Assembly (NCBI RefSeq): GCF_027886425.1
Contig: NZ_CP115671.1
Span: 1,922,001-1,986,000, forward strand
From: Brevundimonas vesicularis
GTDB lineage: Bacteria; Pseudomonadota; Alphaproteobacteria; Caulobacterales; Caulobacteraceae
Reading direction: 5' to 3'
DNA: 64,000 nt
The position numbers and the translations under genes are program-made. The notes below the pieces were generated by a model, which saw only the letters and a list, made by a program, of their open reading frames with translations, had not been told where the DNA came from and did not search any database. Shown here piece by piece: positions 1 to 8,324 of the stretch (positions are counted from its first letter, which is position 1; each line of letters begins with the position of its first letter).

Positions 1-2
1 AC

Positions 3-380
3 GCCAAGTTGGCGAAGGCGGCGCCGGTCCCGCGTAAGACCGAAGCGCCTGGCTCCGTCTATCTGACATCGGGGGGTTTCACTGCGGGGCCAGGCACGCT
101 GATGGATGCGATGATGCGGGCGGCCGGATTTAGAAATCTGTGGGCCGCGCCCGGTTTTGGCGCACTCAGCGTCGAGCGGATCGCGATGAATCCGCCGGTG
201 CGATTTGTGCTCGGCTTCTTCGATCAGTTGCGCGCCGACCTGCGCGGACCGGGGCGGCATCCGGTTGTCGCGCGAGCGGCCGAGGGCCGAACGGCTGCGC
301 GCCTGCCTGCCGCGACCTTGACCTGCCCCGCGTGGTTCGCCGCCGACGCGGTCGAGATGATGGCAAAGGGGCGGCCGTGA
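3..380 (+). CDS. ABC transporter substrate-binding protein, C-terminal fragment (window edge)
   Basis: The reading frame is open from the left window edge, so the true start lies outside and only about 125 C-terminal residues are visible. The fragment carries a segment typical of the C-terminal lobe of class III periplasmic binding proteins (TroA/BtuF/FhuD type): 'GGFTAGPGTLMDAMMRAAGF' followed by a conserved-looking 'NPP' turn. Its stop overlaps the GTG of the FecCD permease by 4 bp, and an ABC ATPase follows, so it is the binding component of this importer. The substrate is probably an iron-siderophore, haem or cobalamin complex. The sequence does not decide between them, and no riboswitch or TonB receptor is visible because the upstream region is missing. 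Confidence 0.75.
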   Translation, partial: AKLAKAAPVPRKTEAPGSVYLTSGGFTAGPGTLMDAMMRAAGFRNLWAAPGFGALSVERIAMNPPVRFVLGFFDQLRADLRGPGRHPVVARAAEGRTAARLPAATLTCPAWFAADAVEMMAKGRP

Positions 381-1366
381 ACAGAACGGTTCGGCTGTGC
401 CTGGTTCTGATCGGCTTGATCGTCGCGGCGCTGGCCCTGGCTGTGCTGGCCGGCGAGACGGCGTTCAGCGTCGATCAGTACGCGGCTGCATTCAGCGATC
501 CGACATCCGGCCCGGCCGAGGTGCTGTGGCAGGTGCGGGCGCCGCGCGCGGTGTGCGCCCTGGTCGTCGGCGCGGCCCTGGGATTGGCAGGGGCGGTTAT
601 GCAGGGGCTGTTGCGTAATCCGCTAGCTGATCCCGGCGTGCTTGGCGTGTCGGCGACGGCGGCCCTGGGTGCGGCGCTGGCCATCGTGCTTGGTGCTGCG
701 GCCGTGCCGGGACTCGTCGAGGTGTCGGCCTTGGCGGGCGCGGCGCTGGCGGGCGGACTGTTGATCGTGGCGTCCAGGGTCATGCGGGCCCCCGAGGCCC
801 TGATCCTGTTCGGGGTGGCGCTGTCCAGTTTCGCAGGCGCGGCGACGGCCTTGATCTTCAACCTGTCGCCATCGCCCATCGCCTCGGCCGAGGTCATGTC
901 CTGGCTGCTGGGATCTGTGCAGAACCGAAGCTGGGTCGATGTGGCCTGGGTGACGCCGGCCGTCATCGTCGCGGGGGGCTTTGCGGCCTTGTCGGGCGCC
1001 GGTCTGCGGATGCTGACCCTGGGCGACGAGAGTGCGGCGGCGTCGGGCTTGGATATGGGACGGTTGCGGGCCTTCGCCCTGATCGCGGCGGCCTTGGCCA
1101 CAGGGGCGGCGGTGGCGGTGGCGGGCGTCATCGGGTTCGTGGGTCTGGCCGCACCACATCTGGTGCGCGAGGCGGTGCGCGGCGATTCGAAACGGATTCT
1201 GGCGCCCTCGGCGCTGGCCGGGGGGCTGATGCTGATCGTGGCGGACCTGTTGGCGCGACTGACGCCGACGGACCAGGAGCTGAAGCTGGGAGTGTTCACC
1301 GCCCTGATCGGCGCGCCCCTGTTCGCCCTGATCGCGTGGCGAGCGGCGCGGGAGTGGCGGCTGTGA
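377..1366 (+). CDS. FecCD-family ABC transporter permease
   Basis: This is the inner-membrane permease of an iron-siderophore or cobalamin importer, 329 residues. A GTG at 377 overlaps the upstream stop (GTGA). A longer in-frame start at 140 would run through the binding-protein gene and is rejected. The protein is hydrophobic throughout, with about nine or ten membrane spans expected for the family. It has the FecCD signature: RAPR at residues 54-57, then 'GLAGAVMQGLLRNPLADPG' at about 69-88. The C-terminal half has 'GFVGLAAPHLVR', which corresponds to the coupling region that contacts the ATPase. It sits between the binding protein and ATPase genes with 4 bp overlaps on both sides. Confidence 0.92.
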   Translation: MNRTVRLCLVLIGLIVAALALAVLAGETAFSVDQYAAAFSDPTSGPAEVLWQVRAPRAVCALVVGAALGLAGAVMQGLLRNPLADPGVLGVSATAALGAALAIVLGAAAVPGLVEVSALAGAALAGGLLIVASRVMRAPEALILFGVALSSFAGAATALIFNLSPSPIASAEVMSWLLGSVQNRSWVDVAWVTPAVIVAGGFAALSGAGLRMLTLGDESAAASGLDMGRLRAFALIAAALATGAAVAVAGVIGFVGLAAPHLVREAVRGDSKRILAPSALAGGLMLIVADLLARLTPTDQELKLGVFTALIGAPLFALIAWRAAREWRL

Positions 1367-2118
1367 GCCTGTTGTCGCTGGAGAAGGTTCAAGCACGCCT
1401 AGGCAAGGCCGTCGTGCTAAATGGGGTGAGCCTGTCGGTCGCGGCGGGCGAGGTCGTGGCCCTGTGCGGGCCGAACGGCGCGGGCAAGAGCAGCGCCATC
1501 CGCGCGGCTGCGGGCCTCTTGGCCACGACCGGCGGACAAATCAGGTTGGGCAACGCGGACATCGTCGATCTGTCCCATCGCCAGCGGGCGGAACGCGTCG
1601 CCTATCTGCCGCAGGAACGGCGCATCGCCTGGAATCTGCCGGCGGCAGAGGTGGCAGCCCTCGGCGCGCCGTTTCTGTCGGGCGCGGATGCGCTGGCGCG
1701 AGCGCGAGCCGCTCTGGAAGAAGTCGGAGCTGGTCATCTGGCGGACCGCGGCGTTGCAGAGATGTCAGGCGGCGAGCGTGCCCGGGTTCTGCTGGCCCGC
1801 GCCCTTGTCGTCGATGCGCCGCTGCTGCTGGCCGACGAGCCGATCGCGGGGCTGGACCCGGATGCGCAGCGTCTGGTGCTAGAGCGCCTGAGGGCGCGCG
1901 CTGACGATGGGGCAGGGGTGCTGGTCAGCCTTCACGACCTGACCCTGGCTGCAGCCGTGGCGGATCGCATCGTCGTGCTTGGTCAGGGCCGGGTCGTCGC
2001 CGACGCGCCACCGATCCAGGCCCTGTCGCCCGCCGTCCTGCGCGAGGTCTTCGGACTGAACGGCGCGTGGATCGAGGGGCCGAACGGGCCGCTGCTGGCG
2101 GCCCGCCGGGCTCAATAG
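1363..2118 (+). CDS. ABC transporter ATP-binding protein (iron/cobalamin importer)
   Basis: This is the 251-residue ATPase of the importer. It starts with GTG at 1363, overlapping the permease stop (GTGA). Visible motifs are Walker A GPNGAGKS at residues 36-43, Q-loop LPQ at 82-84, signature SGGER at 135-139, Walker B LLLADEP at 154-160 with catalytic Glu159, and the H-loop His at 191. The arrangement is that of the FecE/BtuD/HmuV group. The gene ends 7 bp inside the end of the convergent lytic transglycosylase gene. Confidence 0.93.
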   Translation: MSLLSLEKVQARLGKAVVLNGVSLSVAAGEVVALCGPNGAGKSSAIRAAAGLLATTGGQIRLGNADIVDLSHRQRAERVAYLPQERRIAWNLPAAEVAALGAPFLSGADALARARAALEEVGAGHLADRGVAEMSGGERARVLLARALVVDAPLLLADEPIAGLDPDAQRLVLERLRARADDGAGVLVSLHDLTLAAAVADRIVVLGQGRVVADAPPIQALSPAVLREVFGLNGAWIEGPNGPLLAARRAQ

Positions 2119-4190
2119 GCGATATAGGGCCGCGCGCCCGCCGCCGATCCGCGCGAGATGTCGGCCGAGGGCGTCAGCGGGGCCGTGCCGCCGTTCAGGC
2201 GGGCCTTGTATACCGCCATGTTTTCCATCACCCGCATCATATAGTTGCGCGTCTCGGTGAAGGGCGCGCACTCGATGAAGTCGATGGTCTTGATCGCATC
2301 GCCGCGCGGGTCGCCGCAACGGGCGATCCACTGGCTGGGGCGTGCCGGTCCGGCGTTGTAGCCGACCGTCGCCAGCAGCATGGAGCCGTTGTTCGCGGCC
2401 ATCAGCTCGCCCAGGTGATAGCTGCCCAGGGTCATGTTGTAGTCGGGATCCCACAACTGCTCGGCGGAATAGCTCATGCCCAGACGGCGGGCGACGCCGG
2501 AGGCGGTGGACGGCAGGAACTGCATCATGCCGCGCGCGTCGGCGCCGGAGCGGGCGCGGGGATCGAAGCTGGATTCCTGGCGCGTGATCGCCTGGGTGAA
2601 CTCAAGCGGCGCGGCGCCGGCGACCTGGGGCGGGACGCGGACCGGATACATCCGCTCGGGCATGACGAAGCCCCGCTGGCTGGCGGCGCGGCCCACCATC
2701 ATGGCGGTGAAACCCTCGCCATAGCCGCTCGACAGGTCCATCAGCAGGGCCAGGTCGTTGATGGTCGGCAGGTCATTGTCCAACTGATAGGCGAACACGC
2801 GCAGCAGGCTCATTTCGCCGGTCTCGCCAAGGATGCGCGTGGCGCGGACGATCTCATTGCCTTCGAAGCGGGCGATATCTGCTTGGGACGGCACAGGTTC
2901 GCTGGGCAGCTGAAGCGTGGTCATGCCCGCCTTCTCGGCCGCCAACTGACCATAGAAGGTCTGCCAGTGCTGGGCGCCGTTGCGATAGTAGGCGAGGGCT
3001 GCGTCGCGTTCGCCGCGCGCCTCGGCGGCGCGACCCAACCAGTAGAAGGCGCGGCCCTGCGTGATCGGCGTGGATGAGGCCGTGCGCAGGGCTTCGAAAT
3101 GGCGGGCGGCGACTTCGGGCTGGTTCAGCTTGGTCAGGGCGACCCAACCGGCGAAGAACTCGGCGTCCACCATCCGGTCGCCCGAAGTGAAGCCGTGGCC
3201 GTTCATGGCGTCGTAGGCCGCGCGCCAGTTGCCCTGTTGCAGGGCGTCGAGGAAGTAGTTGCGGCGCTCGCTCCACAGGGTGTTGTCGCCGGTCGTGTGG
3301 CCCGGCGCCGGCGGAAGATTGGCGAGCAGCGCAAAGCCTTCGGATTGCCGGTTTTGTGATCGTAGCAGGCGAACGCGCTCCAGCACGACCGCCGGATCGG
3401 CGGCCTGGGCCGGCGTCAGATTGGCGATGACGGCGTCGGGGCTGTAGGCCGAGCGAAGGGTCATCACCGTGTTGGCGATGGCGGCGCGATCGGGCGAGAC
3501 CAGATTGATCATGCTGCGCGTCGCCGGCCCGTGCGGACCGAGCAGCAGCATATTCAGCCGGGCCTCGTGATCGGCGGGCGTCAACCAGGAGCCCCATTGG
3601 CCGAGGATACGCGACTGCGGCGCGTCGTCGAACGAGCGGGTGCGCCACCAGTCGCGGACCAAGGCGCGGGCCTCATCCTGGCGGCCGCGCTGCTGCAGCG
3701 CGGAGGCGTAGGCGATGGCCCCCTCGACCGTCGTCGGCTTTCCGTCGGACATTAGGGCCAGGGCCGCGTCCGCGCCCATCCCGGAGCGGTCCAGCACCCT
3801 TTCGGCGGCGGCGCGTCGCGATTCGCCGCGCGGCCATCCCGCCAGATCGGACTTACCGCGCGCGAGGTCCGAGTAGGACAGCTGCTCGCCCGAGGTGTCG
3901 ATCAGCGCCCATTCGACCAGTTTGCGAGCCGAGGCGTCCCTGATCTGCGACATGGCGGACTGGGCTCCGAACACATCGCGCGCACGAGCCGCCGCCAGCC
4001 CCTGACGAAACAGCGCCGTGTCCTGATCGTTCAGCACGCGGCCCTGATAGGTCGCCGAATAGCCGGGCACGGACGAGGACGCCGAGGCATAGGGCACAGG
4101 CTGGGTGGGCAGGACGTCCTGCGGGTTCGGCGCAAGGACGGCGAGGGCCGCCGCCAGACTGGTCGCGATCATGATCTGTCCTGTTCCCAT
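2112..4190 (-). CDS. slt: soluble lytic murein transglycosylase
   Basis: The 692-residue protein cleaves peptidoglycan glycan strands in the periplasm. The N-terminus looks like a Sec signal peptide (hydrophobic 'IATSLAAALAVLAP'). A long helical, Ala-rich superhelical (U-domain-like) region fills the middle. The C-terminal SLT domain begins near residue 525 with 'AITRQESSFDPRARSGADAR', in which the Glu of 'QES' is the catalytic acid. It continues with 'GMMQFLPSTA' and 'VGYNAGP', both family hallmarks. The length fits Slt70-type enzymes. The gene is divergent from dapA and convergent with the importer ATPase, overlapping it by 7 bp. A second ATG 18 bp downstream is a possible alternative start. 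Confidence 0.93.
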   Translation of the reverse strand: MGTGQIMIATSLAAALAVLAPNPQDVLPTQPVPYASASSSVPGYSATYQGRVLNDQDTALFRQGLAAARARDVFGAQSAMSQIRDASARKLVEWALIDTSGEQLSYSDLARGKSDLAGWPRGESRRAAAERVLDRSGMGADAALALMSDGKPTTVEGAIAYASALQQRGRQDEARALVRDWWRTRSFDDAPQSRILGQWGSWLTPADHEARLNMLLLGPHGPATRSMINLVSPDRAAIANTVMTLRSAYSPDAVIANLTPAQAADPAVVLERVRLLRSQNRQSEGFALLANLPPAPGHTTGDNTLWSERRNYFLDALQQGNWRAAYDAMNGHGFTSGDRMVDAEFFAGWVALTKLNQPEVAARHFEALRTASSTPITQGRAFYWLGRAAEARGERDAALAYYRNGAQHWQTFYGQLAAEKAGMTTLQLPSEPVPSQADIARFEGNEIVRATRILGETGEMSLLRVFAYQLDNDLPTINDLALLMDLSSGYGEGFTAMMVGRAASQRGFVMPERMYPVRVPPQVAGAAPLEFTQAITRQESSFDPRARSGADARGMMQFLPSTASGVARRLGMSYSAEQLWDPDYNMTLGSYHLGELMAANNGSMLLATVGYNAGPARPSQWIARCGDPRGDAIKTIDFIECAPFTETRNYMMRVMENMAVYKARLNGGTAPLTPSADISRGSAAGARPYIAY

Positions 4191-4297
4191 TCAATCCCGG
4201 TTGCGGCGGAGCCGCTGGCGACCTAACGTCCCGCGCTCATTGCAAAGGCGATGAACATCCGTCCATCGTCACTCCCCACGCAGGCCAGCTTAGTCTC

Positions 4298-5182
4298 ATG
4301 AACGCCCCCTTGTTCAAGGGCGTGATCACCGCCCTGATCACACCACTTCGTGACGGAAACGTGGACGAAGCCGCATTCGCCAAACTGCTCGAGCGTCAGA
4401 TCGCCGCAGGGGTTCACGGCGTCGTCCCGATGGGCACGACGGGCGAGGGCGCCAGCATGGATTTGGATGAGCACAAGCACGTCATCGAACTGTGCGTGCG
4501 TCTGACGGCCGGGCGCGTCGCCGTCATCGCCGGTACCGGATCGCCCTATACCAAGGAGGCCATCGACCTGACCCGCCACGCCAAGACGGTGGGCGCGGAT
4601 GGGGCTTTGATCGTGACGCCCTATTACATTCGCCCGTCCCAGGCGGGCATGGCGGCCCATTTCGAAGCGGTGGCCGACGCCGTGCAGCTTCCAATTCTGC
4701 TCTACAATGTGCCGGGACGGACGGGGGCAGATCTGTCCATTGAGACAGTGGCGCGGCTGGCGGCCCACCCTAATATCGTCGGCATCAAGGACGCCACGGG
4801 CGACATGAGCCGCGTCAGCTGGATGCGAGCGAACATCGATGGCCAGTTCGACCTCATCTCGGGCGACGACCCCAGCTATCTCGGCTACCACGCCCATGGC
4901 GGCGTCGGCCTGATCTCGGTGGCGTCCAATGTCGCGCCGGAGGCCATGGTCGCCTTGCACAATGCGATGACCGCCGGAGATTATGCGACAGCACGCGACT
5001 GGCAGGACCGACTGATTAGTTTGTGCAAGGCGCTGTTCCTGGACAACTCGCCCGCGCCGACGAAGTACGCCCTGGCCAAGCTTGGCTTGTGCAATGAGGA
5101 GGCGCGTCTGCCGCTGTCGCCGACCTCCGATGCGGTCAAACCTTTCATCGACCGCGCCATGGCGGCGGCGGGCGTCATCTGA
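4298..5182 (+). CDS. dapA: 4-hydroxy-tetrahydrodipicolinate synthase
   Basis: The enzyme condenses pyruvate with aspartate semialdehyde, the first committed step of lysine and diaminopimelate synthesis, in the cytoplasm. The protein has 294 residues, normal for DapA. The Schiff-base lysine is Lys164 in 'VGIKDATGD', the general-base tyrosine is Tyr136 in 'LYNVPGRT', and the two threonines of 'GTTGE' are at 47-48. It is followed without a gap by smpB (TGATG overlap), so the two are probably co-transcribed. A 107 bp divergent region separates it from slt. Confidence 0.97.
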   Translation: MNAPLFKGVITALITPLRDGNVDEAAFAKLLERQIAAGVHGVVPMGTTGEGASMDLDEHKHVIELCVRLTAGRVAVIAGTGSPYTKEAIDLTRHAKTVGADGALIVTPYYIRPSQAGMAAHFEAVADAVQLPILLYNVPGRTGADLSIETVARLAAHPNIVGIKDATGDMSRVSWMRANIDGQFDLISGDDPSYLGYHAHGGVGLISVASNVAPEAMVALHNAMTAGDYATARDWQDRLISLCKALFLDNSPAPTKYALAKLGLCNEEARLPLSPTSDAVKPFIDRAMAAAGVI

Positions 5183-5655
5183 TGGCCCCCAAGCCGCAAT
5201 CGAAATCCAAGGTCATCGCCGAAAATCGCCGCGCGCGGTTCGACTATTTCCTGGAAGACAGTATCGAGGCCGGGATCCAGCTGCTGGGCACCGAGATCAA
5301 GGCGCTGCGCGACGGCCGGGCCAATATCGCCGAAAGCTATGCGGCGGTGGAGGGGCGCGAGATCGTGCTGATCAACGCTGATATCCCGCCGTACAAACAG
5401 GCAAACCGCTTCAACCACGAGCCGCGCCGACCGCGTAAGCTGCTGCTGCACAGAAAGCAGATCGATAAGCTGATCGGCGCGGTCCAGCGCGACGGTCAGA
5501 CCATCATTCCCCTGAAGCTCTACCTGAACGATGCAGGCAAGGCGAAGCTGGAGATCGCGCTGGCCAAGGGCAAGAAGCTACACGACAAGCGCGAGGCTTC
5601 TGCCGAACGCGACTGGCAGCGCGACAAGGCCCGCCTGATGCGTGACAAGGGCTGA
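5182..5655 (+). CDS. smpB: SsrA-binding protein SmpB
   Basis: The 157-residue RNA-binding partner of tmRNA is needed for trans-translation rescue of stalled ribosomes. It has the family features 'ENRRARFDYFLEDSIEAGI', 'GTEIKALRDG', the basic segment 'PRRPRKLLLH', and the lysine/arginine-rich C-terminal tail ('GKKLHDKRE...RDWQRDKARLMRDKG') that enters the decoding centre. The start overlaps the dapA stop by one base (TGATG). The gene converges with the uracil-DNA glycosylase gene, ending 3 bp away. No tmRNA gene was found in the window. Confidence 0.97.
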   Translation: MAPKPQSKSKVIAENRRARFDYFLEDSIEAGIQLLGTEIKALRDGRANIAESYAAVEGREIVLINADIPPYKQANRFNHEPRRPRKLLLHRKQIDKLIGAVQRDGQTIIPLKLYLNDAGKAKLEIALAKGKKLHDKREASAERDWQRDKARLMRDKG

Positions 5656-5658
5656 GGT

Positions 5659-6297
5659 TCAGGCCTCGATCAGAATTCGGGCGCGCACGAAGATGTCCTC
5701 GAACATCTGCGGCGTCAGGCGACCGGTGTTCGTGTTCAACCGGGAGCAGTGATAGCTGTTCAGAATGACGTATCCGCCGGCTTCGCCCTGCGCCCCGTGA
5801 CCCGCCGGCATCGCTGACGCAAGCCGCCCGAAGGCTTTCAGGATATTGCGGCGCGAGACGTCGCCCAGGGTCACGATCACCTTCAGATTCGGCAGCAGTT
5901 TGAGCCGGTCGATTAGGAAGGGACGGCAGGTCGTTTCCTCGATTGGCAGAGGCTTGTTCCCGGGCGGGGCGCACCGGACCGCATTGGTGATCATGCAGTC
6001 CGTCAGCGTCAGGTCATCGTCGCCGTTGGGATCGTAATGGCCGTGCGCAAAGCCGGCCTTCTTCAGGGTGTCGTACAGCAGCCAGCCGGCGTGATCGCCG
6101 GTGAAGGGACGTCCCGTCCGGTTGGCGCCGGTCCGGCCGGGCGCAAGGCCGGCGATCAGCAGACGCGCGTTCGGATCGCCGAACGAGGCGGCCGGCCCGT
6201 TCCACCAGTCTGGATTCTGACGCGCATTCTCCTGACGATAGGCGACCAGGCGCGGGCACAGCGGGCAGTCGCGGGGCGGTTCGGGCGTCAGGGTCAT
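5659..6297 (-). CDS. family 5 uracil-DNA glycosylase (UDGb type)
   Basis: The 212-residue DNA repair enzyme is predicted to excise uracil and related deaminated bases. It has the UDGb motif 'GLAPGRTGANRTGRPFTGD' at residues 50-68. The usual iron-sulfur cysteines are probably Cys11 and Cys14 ('CPLCPRL'), Cys109 ('NAVRCAPPGNKP') and Cys124. The C-terminal substrate loop is 'SYHCSRLNTNTGRLT', around His183. The start overlaps the stop of the upstream NYN gene by 4 bp (ATGA), so the two form an operon. Convergent with smpB. Confidence 0.9.
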   Translation of the reverse strand: MTLTPEPPRDCPLCPRLVAYRQENARQNPDWWNGPAASFGDPNARLLIAGLAPGRTGANRTGRPFTGDHAGWLLYDTLKKAGFAHGHYDPNGDDDLTLTDCMITNAVRCAPPGNKPLPIEETTCRPFLIDRLKLLPNLKVIVTLGDVSRRNILKAFGRLASAMPAGHGAQGEAGGYVILNSYHCSRLNTNTGRLTPQMFEDIFVRARILIEA

Positions 6298-6830
6298 TGG
6301 GCGGCCTTCGGGCGGCCGAAGTCGGCCATCAGATCGTTCAGATCGACGAAGGCGTCGGCCTGACGACGCAGTTCGTCGGCGATATGCGGCGGCTGGGTCT
6401 TTTGGGTCGAGATGACCGTGACCCTCACGCCCCTAGCCTGGATCGCCTGAACCACCCGCCGGAAGTCGCCGTCGCCGGAGAACAGCACCGCATGGTCGAT
6501 GTGCGGAGCCAGCTCCAGCATGTCCACCGCGATCTCGATGTCCATATTGCCCTTGATCCGGCTGTGGCCGCTATTGTCCGTGAACCGCTTGACCGGCTTG
6601 GTGACGACCGAAAAGCCGTTGTAGTCGAGCCAGTCGACCAGCGGCTTAACCGGCGAGAATTCTTCGCCCTCGACCACGGCCGTATAGTAGTATGCGCGGG
6701 TCAGGATGGACCTCTCGCGGAACCAGTCCAGCATCCGCCGGAAGTCCATGTCGTGCTGCAGGGCGCGGGCGGCGGAGTAGAGGTTCGAGCCGTCGATGAA
6801 GATCGCCAGCCGGTCGGTGGGATGGAACAT
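6294..6830 (-). CDS. NYN (LabA/DUF88) domain protein, putative nuclease
   Basis: The protein has 178 residues when started at the ATG at 6830. It has the PIN-like NYN-fold acidic motifs: 'IFIDGSNLY' near residue 11, 'KGNMDIEIAVDML' in the middle, and 'VLFSGDGDFRRVVQAI' towards the end. These are the expected metal-binding aspartates of a LabA/DUF88 ribonuclease-like domain. The biological substrate is unknown. The uracil-DNA glycosylase gene follows with an ATGA overlap. The start codon shares the tetramer CATG with the divergent folK start. A longer upstream extension to 7178 would lie wholly antisense to folK and is not supported. Confidence 0.85.
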   Translation of the reverse strand: MFHPTDRLAIFIDGSNLYSAARALQHDMDFRRMLDWFRERSILTRAYYYTAVVEGEEFSPVKPLVDWLDYNGFSVVTKPVKRFTDNSGHSRIKGNMDIEIAVDMLELAPHIDHAVLFSGDGDFRRVVQAIQARGVRVTVISTQKTQPPHIADELRRQADAFVDLNDLMADFGRPKAAQ

Positions 6831-7398
6831 GGTCGAAGCCGTCGAAAGAGATGAAAAATCGGATCGCGCGGTCGCCGTCGGAATCGATGATGGGTTCGAC
6901 CTGAATGACGCAGTCATCGTGGCCCTGGGCTGCAATGACAAGGGGGCATGGTCTTCCTGCACCGAAGCGCTGGAGGCGGCGCTCGCACGTTTTCGCAGCG
7001 AAGGGATTGATGTCGTCGCACGCTCGTCGTGGTGGTCATCAATGGCCTGGCCCGATCCGCACGATCCCGCCTTTCTGAATGGCGTGGTGATCGTCCGCAC
7101 CGACCATGATCCGCATTCGCTGATGGCGGCGCTCGGCCGGATCGAAGATGCGTTCGGCCGCGAGCGGGCGGTTCGCAATGCGCCGCGGACGCTGGATCTC
7201 GACCTGATCGCCTACGGACGATTGAGCGGTGATCTGCAGGGGTTGATCCTGCCCCATCCCCGCGCGGCCGAGCGCCAGTTCGTCATGGGCCCCATCGCCG
7301 AGATCGCGCCAAATTGGGTGCATCCTACCAAGCGCGCGAGCGCCGAAAATCTAGGCCAAGCCGCGTCGGTCGGTCGCGATGCGCACCCATTGAAGTAG
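6829..7398 (+). CDS. folK: 2-amino-4-hydroxy-6-hydroxymethyldihydropteridine diphosphokinase
   Basis: HPPK transfers pyrophosphate from ATP to the pterin in folate synthesis. From the ATG at 6829 the protein has 189 residues. It has the HPPK core: 'VIVALGCNDKG' (Cys where 'ALGSN' is usual), 'FLNGVV', and the signature 'RNAPRTLDLDLIAYG', followed by 'LPHPRAAERQFVMGPIAEI'. About 25 residues precede the conserved core, so the start is not certain. An ATG at 6796 is also in frame. 'GGGATGGA' just upstream of 6829 may serve as ribosome-binding site. The start codon overlaps that of the divergent NYN gene by two bases. Confidence 0.9.
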   Translation: MVEAVERDEKSDRAVAVGIDDGFDLNDAVIVALGCNDKGAWSSCTEALEAALARFRSEGIDVVARSSWWSSMAWPDPHDPAFLNGVVIVRTDHDPHSLMAALGRIEDAFGRERAVRNAPRTLDLDLIAYGRLSGDLQGLILPHPRAAERQFVMGPIAEIAPNWVHPTKRASAENLGQAASVGRDAHPLK

Positions 7399-7442
7399 GC
7401 AGCTGTTCGTGAGCTGATCCGGCTGACACCGGGAGACATATC

Positions 7443-7880
7443 ATGCTCAGCCTCGCCTTCGCCGCCGTGCTTTTGTCAACGTCAGTTCAGGAGTTGCACC
7501 CTGAGCCAGCTTCACCGCCGATGGGCGTGGGTCTGGTGATTCATGAGGCGGACACAATGGTGCGCCAGCCGCCGCCGCACAACGGCACGGGAATGAGCAC
7601 GGCCTATCGAATTTCGGGCATGGCGCCGAACCGATCGATGGAGTTCAGAAAGCGCATCATGCATCCAGGATCGTCTATCGGCCTGCACGTCATCGCGCAC
7701 GACGAGGTCTATCATGTCGTCAGCGGGGAAGGAGATGTCACCACGGACGGCGTGACGACCCGGATAAAGGCCGGCGACACAGCCTATCTTTACGATGGCG
7801 GCAACGTCGGTATTCAGCAGGTGGGCGAGGACGATCTGGTGCTGATCATCGCCTACCCTTTGGCGCGTCGTACCGACTGA
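7443..7880 (+). CDS. exported cupin-domain protein
   Basis: The 145-residue protein has a short N-terminal hydrophobic segment ('LSLAFAAVLLSTS') consistent with a signal peptide, then one cupin barrel. Cupin motif 1 is seen around 'HVIAHDEVYHVVSGEGDV', with His/His/Glu-type metal ligands, and motif 2 around 'IKAGDTAYLYDGGNVGIQQV'. A good ribosome-binding site (GGGAGA) precedes the ATG. The substrate and reaction cannot be told. It is isolated between folK and rpoZ, with about 85 bp before rpoZ. Confidence 0.8.
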   Translation: MLSLAFAAVLLSTSVQELHPEPASPPMGVGLVIHEADTMVRQPPPHNGTGMSTAYRISGMAPNRSMEFRKRIMHPGSSIGLHVIAHDEVYHVVSGEGDVTTDGVTTRIKAGDTAYLYDGGNVGIQQVGEDDLVLIIAYPLARRTD

Positions 7881-7964
7881 CGCCCAACTTCCGCCCCTGT
7901 GGCGTTGCAAAAAGCCGTCCTCATCTGTATTTGACGCGGTTCTCCCCCGCGTTCGAGGAATTTC

Positions 7965-8324
7965 ATGGCCCGCGTCACCGTCGAAGACTGCATCGAGAAA
8001 GTTCCGAACCGCTTTGGTCTGGTGCTGATGGCTGGCCACCGCGCCCGCAGCATCGCCAACGGTGCCGCCCTGACGATCGACCGCGACAACGACAAGAACC
8101 CTGTCGTCGCCCTGCGCGAGATCGCCGACGACACCGTCGTGCCCGACGAATTGCGCGAGACCATCATCACCACGCTGCAACGCGTCGATGAGCGGACGGA
8201 AGCCGAGGATGAGGCCGAAACGGTCGCTCTGCTGGCCTCGCCGCAGCACATGAACATGGCTGAGGCGGAACTGATCCGCGCTCTTCAAAGCGACCGCGAC
8301 GGCGGTCAGGAGGAGCGGTACTGA
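7965..8324 (+). CDS. rpoZ: DNA-directed RNA polymerase omega subunit
   Basis: The 119-residue omega subunit promotes RNA polymerase assembly and forms part of a ppGpp site in proteobacteria. It has the typical N-terminus 'MARVTVEDCIEKVPNRFGLV' and 'AGHRARSIANGA'. The C-terminal extension is somewhat long and acidic. It lies directly upstream of the ppGpp synthetase/hydrolase gene, the common proteobacterial rpoZ-spoT arrangement. The rpoZ stop overlaps the proposed CTG start of spoT (CTGA). Confidence 0.97.
   Translation: MARVTVEDCIEKVPNRFGLVLMAGHRARSIANGAALTIDRDNDKNPVVALREIADDTVVPDELRETIITTLQRVDERTEAEDEAETVALLASPQHMNMAEAELIRALQSDRDGGQEERY
8308..8315 (+). promoter_or_regulatory. strong Shine-Dalgarno before the CTG start of spoT
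   Basis: AGGAGGAG lies in the last codons of rpoZ, 5 bp before the CTG at 8321. No ATG, GTG or TTG in the spoT frame occurs between the preceding stop-free boundary and Met at 8549. This site therefore argues for translation starting at CTG 8321 by coupling with rpoZ termination. Confidence 0.65.

Noticed and set aside
7931..7936. TTGACG upstream of rpoZ as a -35 element
   Set aside because: No convincing -10 hexamer lies at 16-18 bp spacing.
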